From assembly GCA_934293375.1 (NCBI GenBank), contig CAKQYS010000005.1, positions 1 through 64,000 of the forward strand: a DNA stretch of 64,000 bases, in the 5' to 3' direction. The notes under the pieces were generated by a model. It was not told where the DNA came from. It did no database searches and saw nothing but the letters and a program-made list of their open reading frames with translations. This stretch comes from an uncultured Lachnospiraceae bacterium (GTDB lineage: Bacteria; Bacillota; Clostridia; Lachnospirales; Lachnospiraceae). This document shows positions 41,134 through 49,594 of this stretch, piece by piece. Position 1 is the first letter of the stretch, and each line of letters starts with the position of its first letter. The translations under genes and the position numbers were made by a program.

Positions 41134-42885
41134 CTACTGTCTAACCTTAATGTGTACTTCACGAAGCTGCTGCTCTGTTACCTCACCCGGTGCACCACAC
41201 ATCAGATCCTGTGCATTTCCATTCATCGGGAATGGAATGATCTCACGGATATTTTCCTCATTTCTAAGAAGCATGATCATACGATCTACACCCGGTGCCA
41301 TACCTGCATGTGGTGGTGCACCATACTGGAATGCATTATACAATGCCCCAAACTTCTCCTTCAGATCATCCTCTGTATATCCAGCAATCTCAAATGCCTT
41401 TACCATGATATCCAGATCATGGTTTCTGACAGCACCGGACGACAGCTCAATACCGTTACATACAATATCATACTGATATGCCAGAATCTCCAACGGATCA
41501 TTGTTATTTAATGCATCCAAACCGCCCTGTGGCATTGAGAATGGGTTATGTGTAAAGATCGTCTTCTTCTGCTCCGGATCATACTCATACATCGGGAAAT
41601 CGTTAATATAGCAGAAACGATACGCATTCTTCTCTATCAGATCCAGTCTGTTACCAAGCTCGGTACGGATCTGTCCTGCATATAAAGCTGCACGACTCTC
41701 TACATCTGCGATAAAGAAGATCGTGTCTCCTGCCTCAAGACCTGCCAGCTCCTTAATTTCACTCTTCATATCATCCGGAATAAACTTGTCGATCGGACCC
41801 TTATATGACATATCGTCTAATACTTCCAGATAACCAAGTCCGCCCATGCCGATAGAGGTCGCAAACTTCAGCATCTTCTCATGCTGTCCCTTAGAAAGCT
41901 TGGCATGCACATTGATCGCACGCACAGTCTTACCGATAAACGGCTTAAAGGTACAACGGCTGAAGAACTCTGAAAGGTCAATAATACGCAGCGGATTCCG
42001 AAGATCCGGCTTATCTGTACCAAATTCTAACATCGCCTGCTTGTAGCTGATGATCGGATATGGCGCCTTCGTAACTTCATATCCTTCCGGTGCAAACTTC
42101 TCGAAGGTTGCAGTCAGCACTTCCTCGCCAACCTGAAATACATCCTCCTGTGTAGCAAAGCTCATCTCAAAATCAAGCTGATAGAACTCTCCCGGCGAAC
42201 GGTCTGCTCTGGCATCCTCATCCCGGAAGCATGGTGCGATCTGGAAATACTTATCAATCCCGGATACCATTAACAACTGCTTATACTGCTGTGGTGCCTG
42301 CGGCAATGCGTAGAACTTGCCCTTAAACTTTCTGGATGGCACAATATAGTCTCTTGCACCCTCCGGAGAAGATGCACAAAGGATCGGCGTCTGCATTTCC
42401 ACAAATCCCATCTCTGTCATCTTCTGTCTCAAAAAGGTAATCACCTGCGAACGGAATAACATATTATCCAATACCTTGCGGTTACGCATATCAAGATAAC
42501 GGTACTTTAATCTGACATCCTCTCTCGTCTCCTTTGAGGTCATGATCTCAAATGGAAGCTGATGCTTCACCTTGCCAAGCACTTCTACCTTCTTCGCATC
42601 TAATTCGATCGTTCCTGTCGGAATCTTTGGATTGTATGTCTCTTCATCACGATGATCGATCACACCCTCAATAGATATGCAGTATTCCTTTGCCAGTCCG
42701 TCAAGAAGACTTGTATCACGCATTACAACCTGTAATACACCATACATATCTCTCAGATCGATAAAGGATACACCACCATGATCACGGATATTCTCAATCC
42801 AGCCTGCAACCTTCACGGTCTTTCCCACATCACCCTCTGAAAGGCAGTCTAATGTTACATCACGATATACATTTGCTACTGTCAT
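41134..42885 (-). CDS. aspS: Aspartyl-tRNA synthetase (probably non-discriminating Asp/Asn type)
   Basis: 583 residues, bacterial type with N-terminal OB fold (VAGWIENIRDHGGVSFIDLRD), class II motifs (RYLDMRNRKVLDNML; FRDEDARADRSPGEFYQLDFEMSF; GAPPHAGMAPGVDRMIMLL), and the inserted GAD domain around 290-400. His36 in RDHGG is the residue linked in other bacteria to relaxed anticodon reading, with Leu found in Asp-specific enzymes. It should charge tRNA-Asp, and perhaps tRNA-Asn for later amidation by GatCAB. Downstream hisC is co-transcribed; a T-box leader precedes it. Confidence 0.96.
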   Translation of the reverse strand: MTVANVYRDVTLDCLSEGDVGKTVKVAGWIENIRDHGGVSFIDLRDMYGVLQVVMRDTSLLDGLAKEYCISIEGVIDHRDEETYNPKIPTGTIELDAKKVEVLGKVKHQLPFEIMTSKETREDVRLKYRYLDMRNRKVLDNMLFRSQVITFLRQKMTEMGFVEMQTPILCASSPEGARDYIVPSRKFKGKFYALPQAPQQYKQLLMVSGIDKYFQIAPCFRDEDARADRSPGEFYQLDFEMSFATQEDVFQVGEEVLTATFEKFAPEGYEVTKAPYPIISYKQAMLEFGTDKPDLRNPLRIIDLSEFFSRCTFKPFIGKTVRAINVHAKLSKGQHEKMLKFATSIGMGGLGYLEVLDDMSYKGPIDKFIPDDMKSEIKELAGLEAGDTIFFIADVESRAALYAGQIRTELGNRLDLIEKNAYRFCYINDFPMYEYDPEQKKTIFTHNPFSMPQGGLDALNNNDPLEILAYQYDIVCNGIELSSGAVRNHDLDIMVKAFEIAGYTEDDLKEKFGALYNAFQYGAPPHAGMAPGVDRMIMLLRNEENIREIIPFPMNGNAQDLMCGAPGEVTEQQLREVHIKVRQ

Positions 42886-42907
42886 TGTCTTACTCCTTTT
42901 CTTTTAG

Positions 42908-43190
42908 AAATTAAAAAAGCCCTGAACTTACTTATAAAATATAAATAAGCTCAGGACGAACATAGTCCGCGGTACCACCTGAATTACTGATTCTTCAGTC
43001 TCTCATAGGTTCTACAAAACCCTGCTGTGTCACGTACAGCTACGACGCACCTACTGATGACAGCCAATGTCATGTTCAGGTTGCTGCTGATAAAGTGTTA
43101 TTCATACAGACGCTTGCTGCGGGGCTTCCACCATCCCCCACTCTCTGGAAGTGACCTTCTGCACTACTTCTCTTCGTCATCGCATTTCTC
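42908..43190 (-). promoter_or_regulatory. T-box riboswitch leader of aspS-hisC
   Basis: The T-box sequence AGGTGGTACCGCGG lies at 42980-42967 on the minus strand. The competing terminator (42955-42921, about 15 bp with CTTATTTATA/TATAAGTAAG) is followed by TTTTTT. Stem I is recognisable by AGAGAG and the GGTGGAAGCC apical block; the specifier loop reads GAATAACAC, giving AAC (Asn) at 43099-43097. Uncharged tRNA pairing there would stabilise the antiterminator and let aspS be transcribed. Confidence 0.92.
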
Positions 43191-43196
43191 TGTAGC

Positions 43197-43225
43197 ATTA
43201 TATACTAGGAACGATGCTGTGTCAA
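43197..43225 (-). promoter_or_regulatory. Consensus promoter of the T-box leader
   Basis: -35 TTGACA (43225-43220), 17-bp spacer, -10 TATAAT (43202-43197) on the minus strand; both boxes match the sigma-A consensus exactly. Confidence 0.92.
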
Positions 43226-43230
43226 CTGTT

Positions 43231-44394
43231 TCATTCCGTTTCCGGGAGGATTCCGGCCTCCTGCATGCGTTTTTTAGAAATCTGTGCCGTACGATCAATC
43301 TCATGCAGGATCATCGTCTTCTCCATGCCTACCGCAGACTTCTCGATCCGCTTCTTTGTATCCACCAGAACGGATAGCGCCCGGGCCTCATCTTCATGAA
43401 ATAACAGCTCATATGCATACTCTACCAATCCGGTATAAGGATTCCAATCCATGGATTTTCTGTATTGTGCAGTAGCCTGATACAAACGGTCTACCTCTTC
43501 CTTTCTGCAGGCATCCGTCAGCTCATCATATAGCAGATACTGTTTGGCCTCATTTTGAAATAGCTGCAGTACACCATCCTGTGCTGCCAGACGCTGTGCA
43601 CATTGCTTCGCCAGCTCATAACTGCCCTGGCTCATATGCAATATGATCAACAAATAATAGAGATTTCCCTGATAGGGATTCGTCAGATCCGCATAAGGAA
43701 ACTCTGCAACCTTCTGATACAGATCATCCCCGAATTCTGCAATCTGATCCGTCTTGCTCAATCTTGCATTCACTGTCAGAAGATAATACAATGCCCGTTT
43801 AGAAACCCGATCCTGATTGCTGAAAAATACATTATATCCATCATTTGCAATATCCACGGTCTTCATCGGAAACAGGTTCCAGATTGCAAACATCAATCCG
43901 GCAATCGCTTCCTGAAAAAATATCGCATAAGACCAGCCTGATACCTTAACTGCTCCATACAGATACATACCGATCGATGCCAATACCAGATTGGCAAGAC
44001 CTCCGCCTAACAGATACCATACATCATCAATATCTCCGGTTTCGGAATCCGGCGGACACATCAGGCATTGACCTCCCGTTCCTTTTACTTTCATTTTTCT
44101 AATCGTTAATCTGCCATGGTCACGGATCAACATTCTGTTTCCTATCCGAAAACTGACAAATCTAAAATCATTTAATATTCCAGCAAGCAAATGTCCGGTT
44201 TCATGCACGATTGCCTGCAAATATATACATACCCCCATACACACTAGGAGTATAGTAGCCGTAAATGCCTTGTTACCGCCAAAAGTGGAAACACATATAG
44301 CTTTCGTCTTCACAGCCTCCACTCCCCACCATACAGCAGGTATCATACCCAGTATTTTTCCTATGATACTGTATACTTTTTCTTTCTGCGTCAT
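43231..44394 (-). CDS. M50-like membrane metalloprotease homologue
   Basis: 387 residues from MTQKEKVYS, with GAGGG 8 nt upstream and directly after a TAA (44396-44398), so likely translationally coupled. The zinc motif HETGH is in AIVHETGHLLAGIL at about 69-82, within a membrane helix, and a second motif NLFPMKTVDIANDGYN (about 190) supplies the expected Asp. The C-terminal half (about 205-387) is helical with TPR-like features. Site-2-type proteases cleave membrane-bound clients such as anti-sigma factors or peptide precursors; the client here is unknown. Confidence 0.85.
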   Translation of the reverse strand: MTQKEKVYSIIGKILGMIPAVWWGVEAVKTKAICVSTFGGNKAFTATILLVCMGVCIYLQAIVHETGHLLAGILNDFRFVSFRIGNRMLIRDHGRLTIRKMKVKGTGGQCLMCPPDSETGDIDDVWYLLGGGLANLVLASIGMYLYGAVKVSGWSYAIFFQEAIAGLMFAIWNLFPMKTVDIANDGYNVFFSNQDRVSKRALYYLLTVNARLSKTDQIAEFGDDLYQKVAEFPYADLTNPYQGNLYYLLIILHMSQGSYELAKQCAQRLAAQDGVLQLFQNEAKQYLLYDELTDACRKEEVDRLYQATAQYRKSMDWNPYTGLVEYAYELLFHEDEARALSVLVDTKKRIEKSAVGMEKTMILHEIDRTAQISKKRMQEAGILPETE

Positions 44395-44395
44395 C

Positions 44396-44536
44396 TTACA
44401 TTCCCTCTCTTCCACGAAACCCAGCCATCAGTCCTACAGCTCCCGTCTCCGTATCCACTGCCACAGCCGTATAGGTCTGTTCGGCAAAAACTGCCCCATC
44501 TTCATTGTCAGGCTATTCCCGACTTTCAATATTCAT
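44396..44536 (-). pseudogene. Short coding-like remnant interrupted by a TAG
   Basis: After the nitrilase stop the same frame continues as MNIESRE, a TAG stop, then a 37-residue run (DNEDGAVFAEQTYTAVAVDT, then ETGAVGLMAGFRGREGM) ending in TAA one base before the M50 start. The composition is protein-like, and the end is spaced for coupling. Without the TAG it would be a 45-residue peptide. It may be a decayed gene, or chance; no homologue can be named. Confidence 0.3.
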
Positions 44537-44542
44537 GACAAC

Positions 44543-45322
44543 TTATATCTCCTTTTGTATCTCTACCCGATCCTGTCTGACCGGGAAACTACGCCTATAC
44601 TGTGCCACATCATTTTCAAGTGCACAGATCGTATAACTCTCCCCCGCCGGGCAGCATCCATGCTCCACAATTTCGCCATTCGGATTAACCAACATGGAAT
44701 CTCCCTGATATTCCACACCATGCATCATGCCTGTACAATTCACACCCGCCATATAACACTGGTTCTCAATCGCCCGTGCCCGAAGCAGCGTCCGCCAGTG
44801 TAATCCTCTTGCAGCAGGCCAGTTCGCACCAATGAGGATCAGATCACATATATCTGCAAGGCTCGAAAACTGTTCTGCGAACCGAAGATCATAGCACACC
44901 GCAAGTCCGATCCGGAATCCCTGATACAAAAAGCTGACCAGCCTGTCTCCCCCGGAGAAATACTGATCCTCTCCACCATAAGAAAATGGATGGATCTTCA
45001 CATAGTCCGCTAGCAGAGCACCATTTTCATCCACAACCGCATAATGATTGTATGCCTTTTGTCCCAATGCATCCGGCGATACATAACCAAATGCAACCGC
45101 CACATGTGCCTGTCTTGCAAGACCGGAAACCTGTTCTATCGTCTCCCTATGACGATCCATTGTAATATCCGTACGCATCGAAAAACCAGTAAAACTCATT
45201 TCCGGCAGACATGCGAGCGAAACCTGCTGTTTTTCTGCAAGCGCCAGCAACCCTTTTAATTTCTCCATATTCGCTTTCTTATCTTCCCAGACAATCTGTG
45301 TCTGACACAACATGATCCGCAT
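44543..45322 (-). CDS. Nitrilase-family carbon-nitrogen hydrolase (omega-amidase-like)
   Basis: 259 residues. The catalytic triad is visible: Glu in CLPEMSFTGF, Lys in ADYVKIHPFSYGGE, Cys in LAVCYDLRFAEQF, followed by GANWPAARGLHWRTLLRARA. The GG/YGGEDQYF and AVCYDLRFAEQF sequences place it near the YafV/omega-amidase branch, which deaminates alpha-ketoglutaramate and related amides. It is cytosolic. It starts 47 nt after the APC permease gene, so amide uptake and hydrolysis could be linked. Confidence 0.92.
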   Translation of the reverse strand: MRIMLCQTQIVWEDKKANMEKLKGLLALAEKQQVSLACLPEMSFTGFSMRTDITMDRHRETIEQVSGLARQAHVAVAFGYVSPDALGQKAYNHYAVVDENGALLADYVKIHPFSYGGEDQYFSGGDRLVSFLYQGFRIGLAVCYDLRFAEQFSSLADICDLILIGANWPAARGLHWRTLLRARAIENQCYMAGVNCTGMMHGVEYQGDSMLVNPNGEIVEHGCCPAGESYTICALENDVAQYRRSFPVRQDRVEIQKEI

Positions 45323-45368
45323 ACTCCATCATCCTCTGCTATACATATCTGACAAACGGTTCCCGCAT

Positions 45369-46733
45369 CTAGTGCGAATGTGCACCATGGTGTTTTGCTG
45401 TCCCGATATAAAACACAATTCCCATCACAATCCAGACCACTAACAAGACAAACGATTCCTTACACAAAAAGCCCGGCATTCCCGGTACCATCGTCAGCAC
45501 CAGAAAAATGGATGCCGCCAGAAATCCCAGAACACTGATCACGGTCTGCCTGTAATGGTGCGCCTCATATGCCAGCTTTGCTGCCGCAATCGCGGTAAAA
45601 CAGAATGCCATACCACCGCCCACCGCGGTCATATCCACGATCCAGGTCAGTACCTGTCTGCCAAACCACGGTGCGATCAATGCCAGACCTGCAATAAACA
45701 GAATTGCATTTACCGGTGTCTTTTTCCGGCTGTCAATCTTCGCAAAACAGGCCGGCAGTACTTTCTCTTTTGCCATTGCCTGCATCAGACGGCTCGTCGA
45801 AATCATAAAAGCATTGATGCCTGACACTACAGCACAAAACATGGCAATCGCGATAAACACAACCCCCGGCTTTCCCATGGCCTCTTCGATCATCTGCCCT
45901 GTTGCCCAGTCCGGATTGGCAGCCAGCATCGACTGCCATGGCTCTACGAGTGCAGTGATCGTGCAGACGCAGATATATAAAATCGCTGCCAGAAGAATCG
46001 CCCCTAACATGATCCATCTGGATTTCTTATGAGAAAATCCATATTCTTCTGATGCCTGTGGGATACAGTCAAATCCAATAAAACAATAGGGTGCATATGC
46101 CACCATTGAAAAAATACAGGTTATAGGACTCTTTCCCGGTGCAAATGCCGGCTTCAAATTCTGTATATCAGCCATCGTGACCAGTACACCCACTGTCGCG
46201 AACAAAATCGCAGCGACCAGCGTCAGTGCCACCACCGTCTGCATCCAGCCTGCACTCTTAATCCCCTTGATATTCAGAATCGCGATTCCAATAATAAAAA
46301 CATATGCCAGCACGATCTCCCCAAAATACACTTCAAAACCTGCAACATTATATAGATGCCCTACTTGTACGACACCTGGGAAAATATACCTGCCGATCAT
46401 AGCCAATGCCGTTGCATTCATAGGGATCAATGACCAGTACGCCAGAATGATAAACCATCCGCAAACATATGCCGCCTTACTTCCGAAAGCTTCTTTCACA
46501 AAAATGTATTCTCCACCCGATTTCGGATATCTGCCGATCAGATAACTATAACTTAAACTGATCATCATAATGATAACAGCACCGGCAAGCAGCCCGATCA
46601 TAGCACCTAACGGACCTGCCTTTGGTAAAAATGCCGATCCCGGTAACACAAAACATCCCCAGCCGATAATCGCACCTACTGCCAGTCCCAGCACATCGAT
46701 CTGCCTTAGATCCTTCTTATATTCTTCTTCCAT
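45369..46733 (-). CDS. APC-superfamily amino-acid permease
   Basis: 454 residues, about 12 membrane helices. The family entry motif GLAVGAIIGWGCFVLPGSAF, KSGGEYIFVKEAFG and the conserved ASEEYGFSHKKSRW are clear. The C-terminus ends in AKHHGAHSH, a small His cluster that might bind metal. Substrate is not readable; similar proteins take up amino acids or polyamines with protons. It lies 36 nt after the zinc-ribbon gene and before the nitrilase gene. Confidence 0.9.
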   Translation of the reverse strand: MEEEYKKDLRQIDVLGLAVGAIIGWGCFVLPGSAFLPKAGPLGAMIGLLAGAVIIMMISLSYSYLIGRYPKSGGEYIFVKEAFGSKAAYVCGWFIILAYWSLIPMNATALAMIGRYIFPGVVQVGHLYNVAGFEVYFGEIVLAYVFIIGIAILNIKGIKSAGWMQTVVALTLVAAILFATVGVLVTMADIQNLKPAFAPGKSPITCIFSMVAYAPYCFIGFDCIPQASEEYGFSHKKSRWIMLGAILLAAILYICVCTITALVEPWQSMLAANPDWATGQMIEEAMGKPGVVFIAIAMFCAVVSGINAFMISTSRLMQAMAKEKVLPACFAKIDSRKKTPVNAILFIAGLALIAPWFGRQVLTWIVDMTAVGGGMAFCFTAIAAAKLAYEAHHYRQTVISVLGFLAASIFLVLTMVPGMPGFLCKESFVLLVVWIVMGIVFYIGTAKHHGAHSH

Positions 46734-46769
46734 CTCACTATCCTTTCTATACAGGAATACAATCTTTAT

Positions 46770-46964
46770 TTATTCATTCACCTCAAATTGTTCCGTTTCT
46801 GCTAACTCCTCATAATCACCGCTTCGTTTCAGATAATAGCATCCACCATCCGCACTGCATGCACCACACGAGCATTTCATCACTTTATTCCGTTGCTTGG
46901 ACACCACAACATCTCCGCATACCTTACAGCGAATCGCATTTTTTGTTATCTTTGTCACAACCAT
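46770..46964 (-). CDS. Small zinc-ribbon protein (DUF7695-like)
   Basis: 64 residues. CKVCG at 13-17 and CSCGACSADGG at 32-42 form a small zinc-binding fold, followed by YYLKRSGDYEEL and an acidic tail. It resembles short proteins of about 65 residues scattered in Clostridia and their mobile elements, with an RCKxCG...CSCGxxxxDGG pattern. Binding of nucleic acid or protein is plausible. It is 36 nt before the APC permease gene on the same strand. Confidence 0.75.
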   Translation of the reverse strand: MVVTKITKNAIRCKVCGDVVVSKQRNKVMKCSCGACSADGGCYYLKRSGDYEELAETEQFEVNE

Positions 46965-47031
46965 ATATAAGATCCCCCTGTTCTTTCTCTATTCATTGTA
47001 TTCTAACATAATCCACACAGAATGAAAACCG

Positions 47032-47068
47032 CAAAAAAGGAGAAGGCTTAAAATCATAAACCTTCTCC
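47032..47068 (-). terminator. Terminator of the hydratase gene
   Basis: GGAGAAGG / CCTTCTCC with a 14-base loop, followed on the minus strand by TTTTTTGC. Confidence 0.85.
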
Positions 47069-47122
47069 CTCCTCTATTGCTCTGCTCCTCTGTACTGTCA
47101 GACAACCAAGCCAAGGCAGATA

Positions 47123-49393
47123 TTACTTACCCGCTCTGTTGTAGTTGATCAGACAGCCGTCCAAAATAATCTCACGCTCATCATCCGTCAGATCCCCAAG
47201 ATGCAGCGTCAGCTCCTTCATATCATGGTTTACCACATAAGCCTTGATATCATCATTATGCTCTGCAACTGCCTTGCGGATATCCGGAATAAAGATATAA
47301 TCTCCTACCTCAAATTCATAATCTTCCGGCATCAGGAATGGAAGCATACCCCAGTTGATCAGATTAGAACGGTAACGCTTCGTTGCATATTCCTTTGCGA
47401 TGTTCGCCCAGCCGCCGAGTACCTTCTGACAGGAAGCTGCCTGCTCTCTTGCAGAACCATCCCCCGGCTTCACAGCGAAAATAGTAGAACCAACACCGGT
47501 GTTCTTACCACATACCTCCGGGTATGTCTCCTTGATCTTGTGCATGATCTCCTTCATCTCCGGATACGCTGTACCCATACATTCTCCTGCCTCACGCACC
47601 TTCTCTACTGCCTGGATCTCCTTGGCTCTTCCAACATACTGCGGATCCTTACGGGATAATGTGAACTCTGCCAATCCAAGCGGATTTGACCGGAAAGATG
47701 AAGTCTCACCGGAAGGGATCAACTCATCCGTTGTCGTAACAGGATCATGAATCACGGATGCCATCTTCAAAACCAGATTGTCCGTCAGGGCTACCATTGC
47801 AGGCCAGTCCTTGATATTCGGTCCAAAGATAACCTCCTGGGAAGGATCTGCCTTGCCCCAGCCGTTATAGATTCGGTTCTCATAAATATTCTTATCGAAG
47901 AAATACTTCGGTCCTGTATACTCTACATCCAGATCTGTTGCTGCTGTCAGATATCCCTTATTGGCAGCCGTTGCTGCAATCGAACGGGCATCCATCAGTG
48001 CTACAGATGAGATCTGACCGTTCTGGATCTTAGATCCCTCACGGTTAGGGAAGTTTCTTGTAGAATGGCGGATACTAAATGCATTGTTAGATGGCGTATC
48101 CCCGGCACCAAAGCATGGTCCACAGAATGCCGTCTTTACGATCGCACCTGTCTCCATCAGATCTGCCAGTCTTCCATTCTTTGCTAACTCCATATAAATC
48201 GGTGTAGAAGCAGGATATACAGATAATGTAAACTCATCCGAACCGATGCTCTTACCACGCAGAATATCTGCAGCTGCACATATATTCTCAAATCCGCCAC
48301 CGGCACATCCGGCAATAATACCCTGGTCTACATACAATCTGCCATCACGCACCTTGCTCTTTAATGAGTAATCCACCTGACCATCTAAAGAAACCAGTGC
48401 CTTCTTCTCCACATCTGCCAGAATATCATCAAGATTGGCATTTAATTCCTCAATCGTATAAGTATTACTTGGATGGAATGGCATTGCGATCATTGGCTTG
48501 ATCTGAGACAGGTCAACATATACAACACCGTCATAGTATGCAACAGCACCCGGATTTAACTCCTTATAAGCCTCCGCACGATCATGGATCTCATAAAATT
48601 CGCGGATTGCCTCATCTGTTCTCCAGATAGAAGACAGACATGTAGTCTCAGTCGTCATAACATCAATACCAATACGGTAATCTGCTGACAGCTTACTGAT
48701 ACCAGGTCCTACGAACTCCATTACCTTATTCTTCACATAACCATTCGCAAATACGGCACCGATAATTGCAAGGGCAACATCCTGCGGACCCACACCCTTC
48801 ATCGGCTCTCCATCTAAATAAATCGCAACCACACCCGGCTTCTTGACATCGTAGGTCTTGCAAAGAAGCTGCTTTACAAGCTCTCCGCCACCCTCGCCGA
48901 TTGCCATCGTACCAAGTGCACCATATCTTGTATGACTGTCTGAACCCAGAATCATGGCACCACCCTCAGCAAGCATCTCTCTTGCATACTGGTGAATGAC
49001 TGCCTGATGTGGTGGAACATAGATTCCGCCGTACTTTTTCGCACAGGAAAGTCCAAACATGTGATCATCTTCATTAATGGTACCACCTACCGCACACAAA
49101 GAGTTATGGCAATTCGTCAAAACATACGGAATCGGGAACTTCTCAAGACCGGATGCTCTTGCAGTCTGAATGATTCCAACAAATGTAATATCATGAGAGG
49201 TCAGCTTGTCAAATTTGATCTGCAGATCCTCCATATTTCCGGATGTATTATGAGCACTTAAAATCCCATATGCCATCGTATTCTTTGCAGCGTCTTCCTT
49301 GTTCACGCCTGTCTGCGCCGCAACCTGCGCTTCGTCTGTTACAATGTCTGTGCCATTTAACAAAAATGCACCACCATCATACAACTTAATCAT
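47123..49393 (-). CDS. Aconitase-family hydratase (YbhJ-like)
   Basis: 756 residues. Aconitase-family 4Fe-4S cysteines are seen in GIIAGCAGGGFENICAA and in AFCGPCFGAGDTPSNN; substrate-loop sequences GSDSHTRYGALG and IRHSTRNFPNREG are typical of the family, with a C-terminal swivel domain beginning near FGPNIKDWPA. It is closer in length and features to the YbhJ-type group than to AcnA/AcnB, whose substrate is not settled. In an anaerobe without a complete TCA cycle it could still serve glutamate synthesis. It is monocistronic and lies between terminators. Confidence 0.85.
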   Translation of the reverse strand: MIKLYDGGAFLLNGTDIVTDEAQVAAQTGVNKEDAAKNTMAYGILSAHNTSGNMEDLQIKFDKLTSHDITFVGIIQTARASGLEKFPIPYVLTNCHNSLCAVGGTINEDDHMFGLSCAKKYGGIYVPPHQAVIHQYAREMLAEGGAMILGSDSHTRYGALGTMAIGEGGGELVKQLLCKTYDVKKPGVVAIYLDGEPMKGVGPQDVALAIIGAVFANGYVKNKVMEFVGPGISKLSADYRIGIDVMTTETTCLSSIWRTDEAIREFYEIHDRAEAYKELNPGAVAYYDGVVYVDLSQIKPMIAMPFHPSNTYTIEELNANLDDILADVEKKALVSLDGQVDYSLKSKVRDGRLYVDQGIIAGCAGGGFENICAAADILRGKSIGSDEFTLSVYPASTPIYMELAKNGRLADLMETGAIVKTAFCGPCFGAGDTPSNNAFSIRHSTRNFPNREGSKIQNGQISSVALMDARSIAATAANKGYLTAATDLDVEYTGPKYFFDKNIYENRIYNGWGKADPSQEVIFGPNIKDWPAMVALTDNLVLKMASVIHDPVTTTDELIPSGETSSFRSNPLGLAEFTLSRKDPQYVGRAKEIQAVEKVREAGECMGTAYPEMKEIMHKIKETYPEVCGKNTGVGSTIFAVKPGDGSAREQAASCQKVLGGWANIAKEYATKRYRSNLINWGMLPFLMPEDYEFEVGDYIFIPDIRKAVAEHNDDIKAYVVNHDMKELTLHLGDLTDDEREIILDGCLINYNRAGK

Positions 49394-49458
49394 TGCGTAA
49401 TCCTCCTTCTATTGTTTTCTACTATCTCGATCATGATTTTCTCTCTGATAAGAAAATC

Positions 49459-49567
49459 GCCTTGCTCATTTTACCATCTCACCTTCGGCTCGATGTTTGT
49501 TTTCGCATTATGCCGCCTCATGCAGGCATGGGCGTCGCAATGCTCATTTTACCACAACAAGCAAGGC
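49459..49567 (-). terminator. carB terminator stem enclosing a repeat insertion
   Basis: GCCTTGCT (49459-49466) pairs with AGCAAGGC (49560-49567) to make the outer stem; on the minus strand it is followed by GATTTTC. The loop is unusually long because the repeat 49476-49550 lies within it. Confidence 0.5.
49464..49554. repeat. Dispersed short repeat, copy 2 (long form), flanked by 13-nt direct repeats
   Basis: GCTCATTTTACCA occurs at 49464-49476 and 49542-49554, 78 nt apart. Between them is the repeat also found at 2901-2943, here with an extra 32 nt (49510-49541) that forms a small hairpin (GCCTCATGC / GCATGGGC). The arrangement looks like an insertion with a target duplication. Confidence 0.55.
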
Positions 49568-49594
49568 TTTTCAATTTTTTATATGATTGCTATT

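Noticed and set aside
42961..43210. A protein-coding gene in the gap upstream of aspS
   Set aside because: Open frames there are explained by the T-box leader, whose conserved elements are seen in order.
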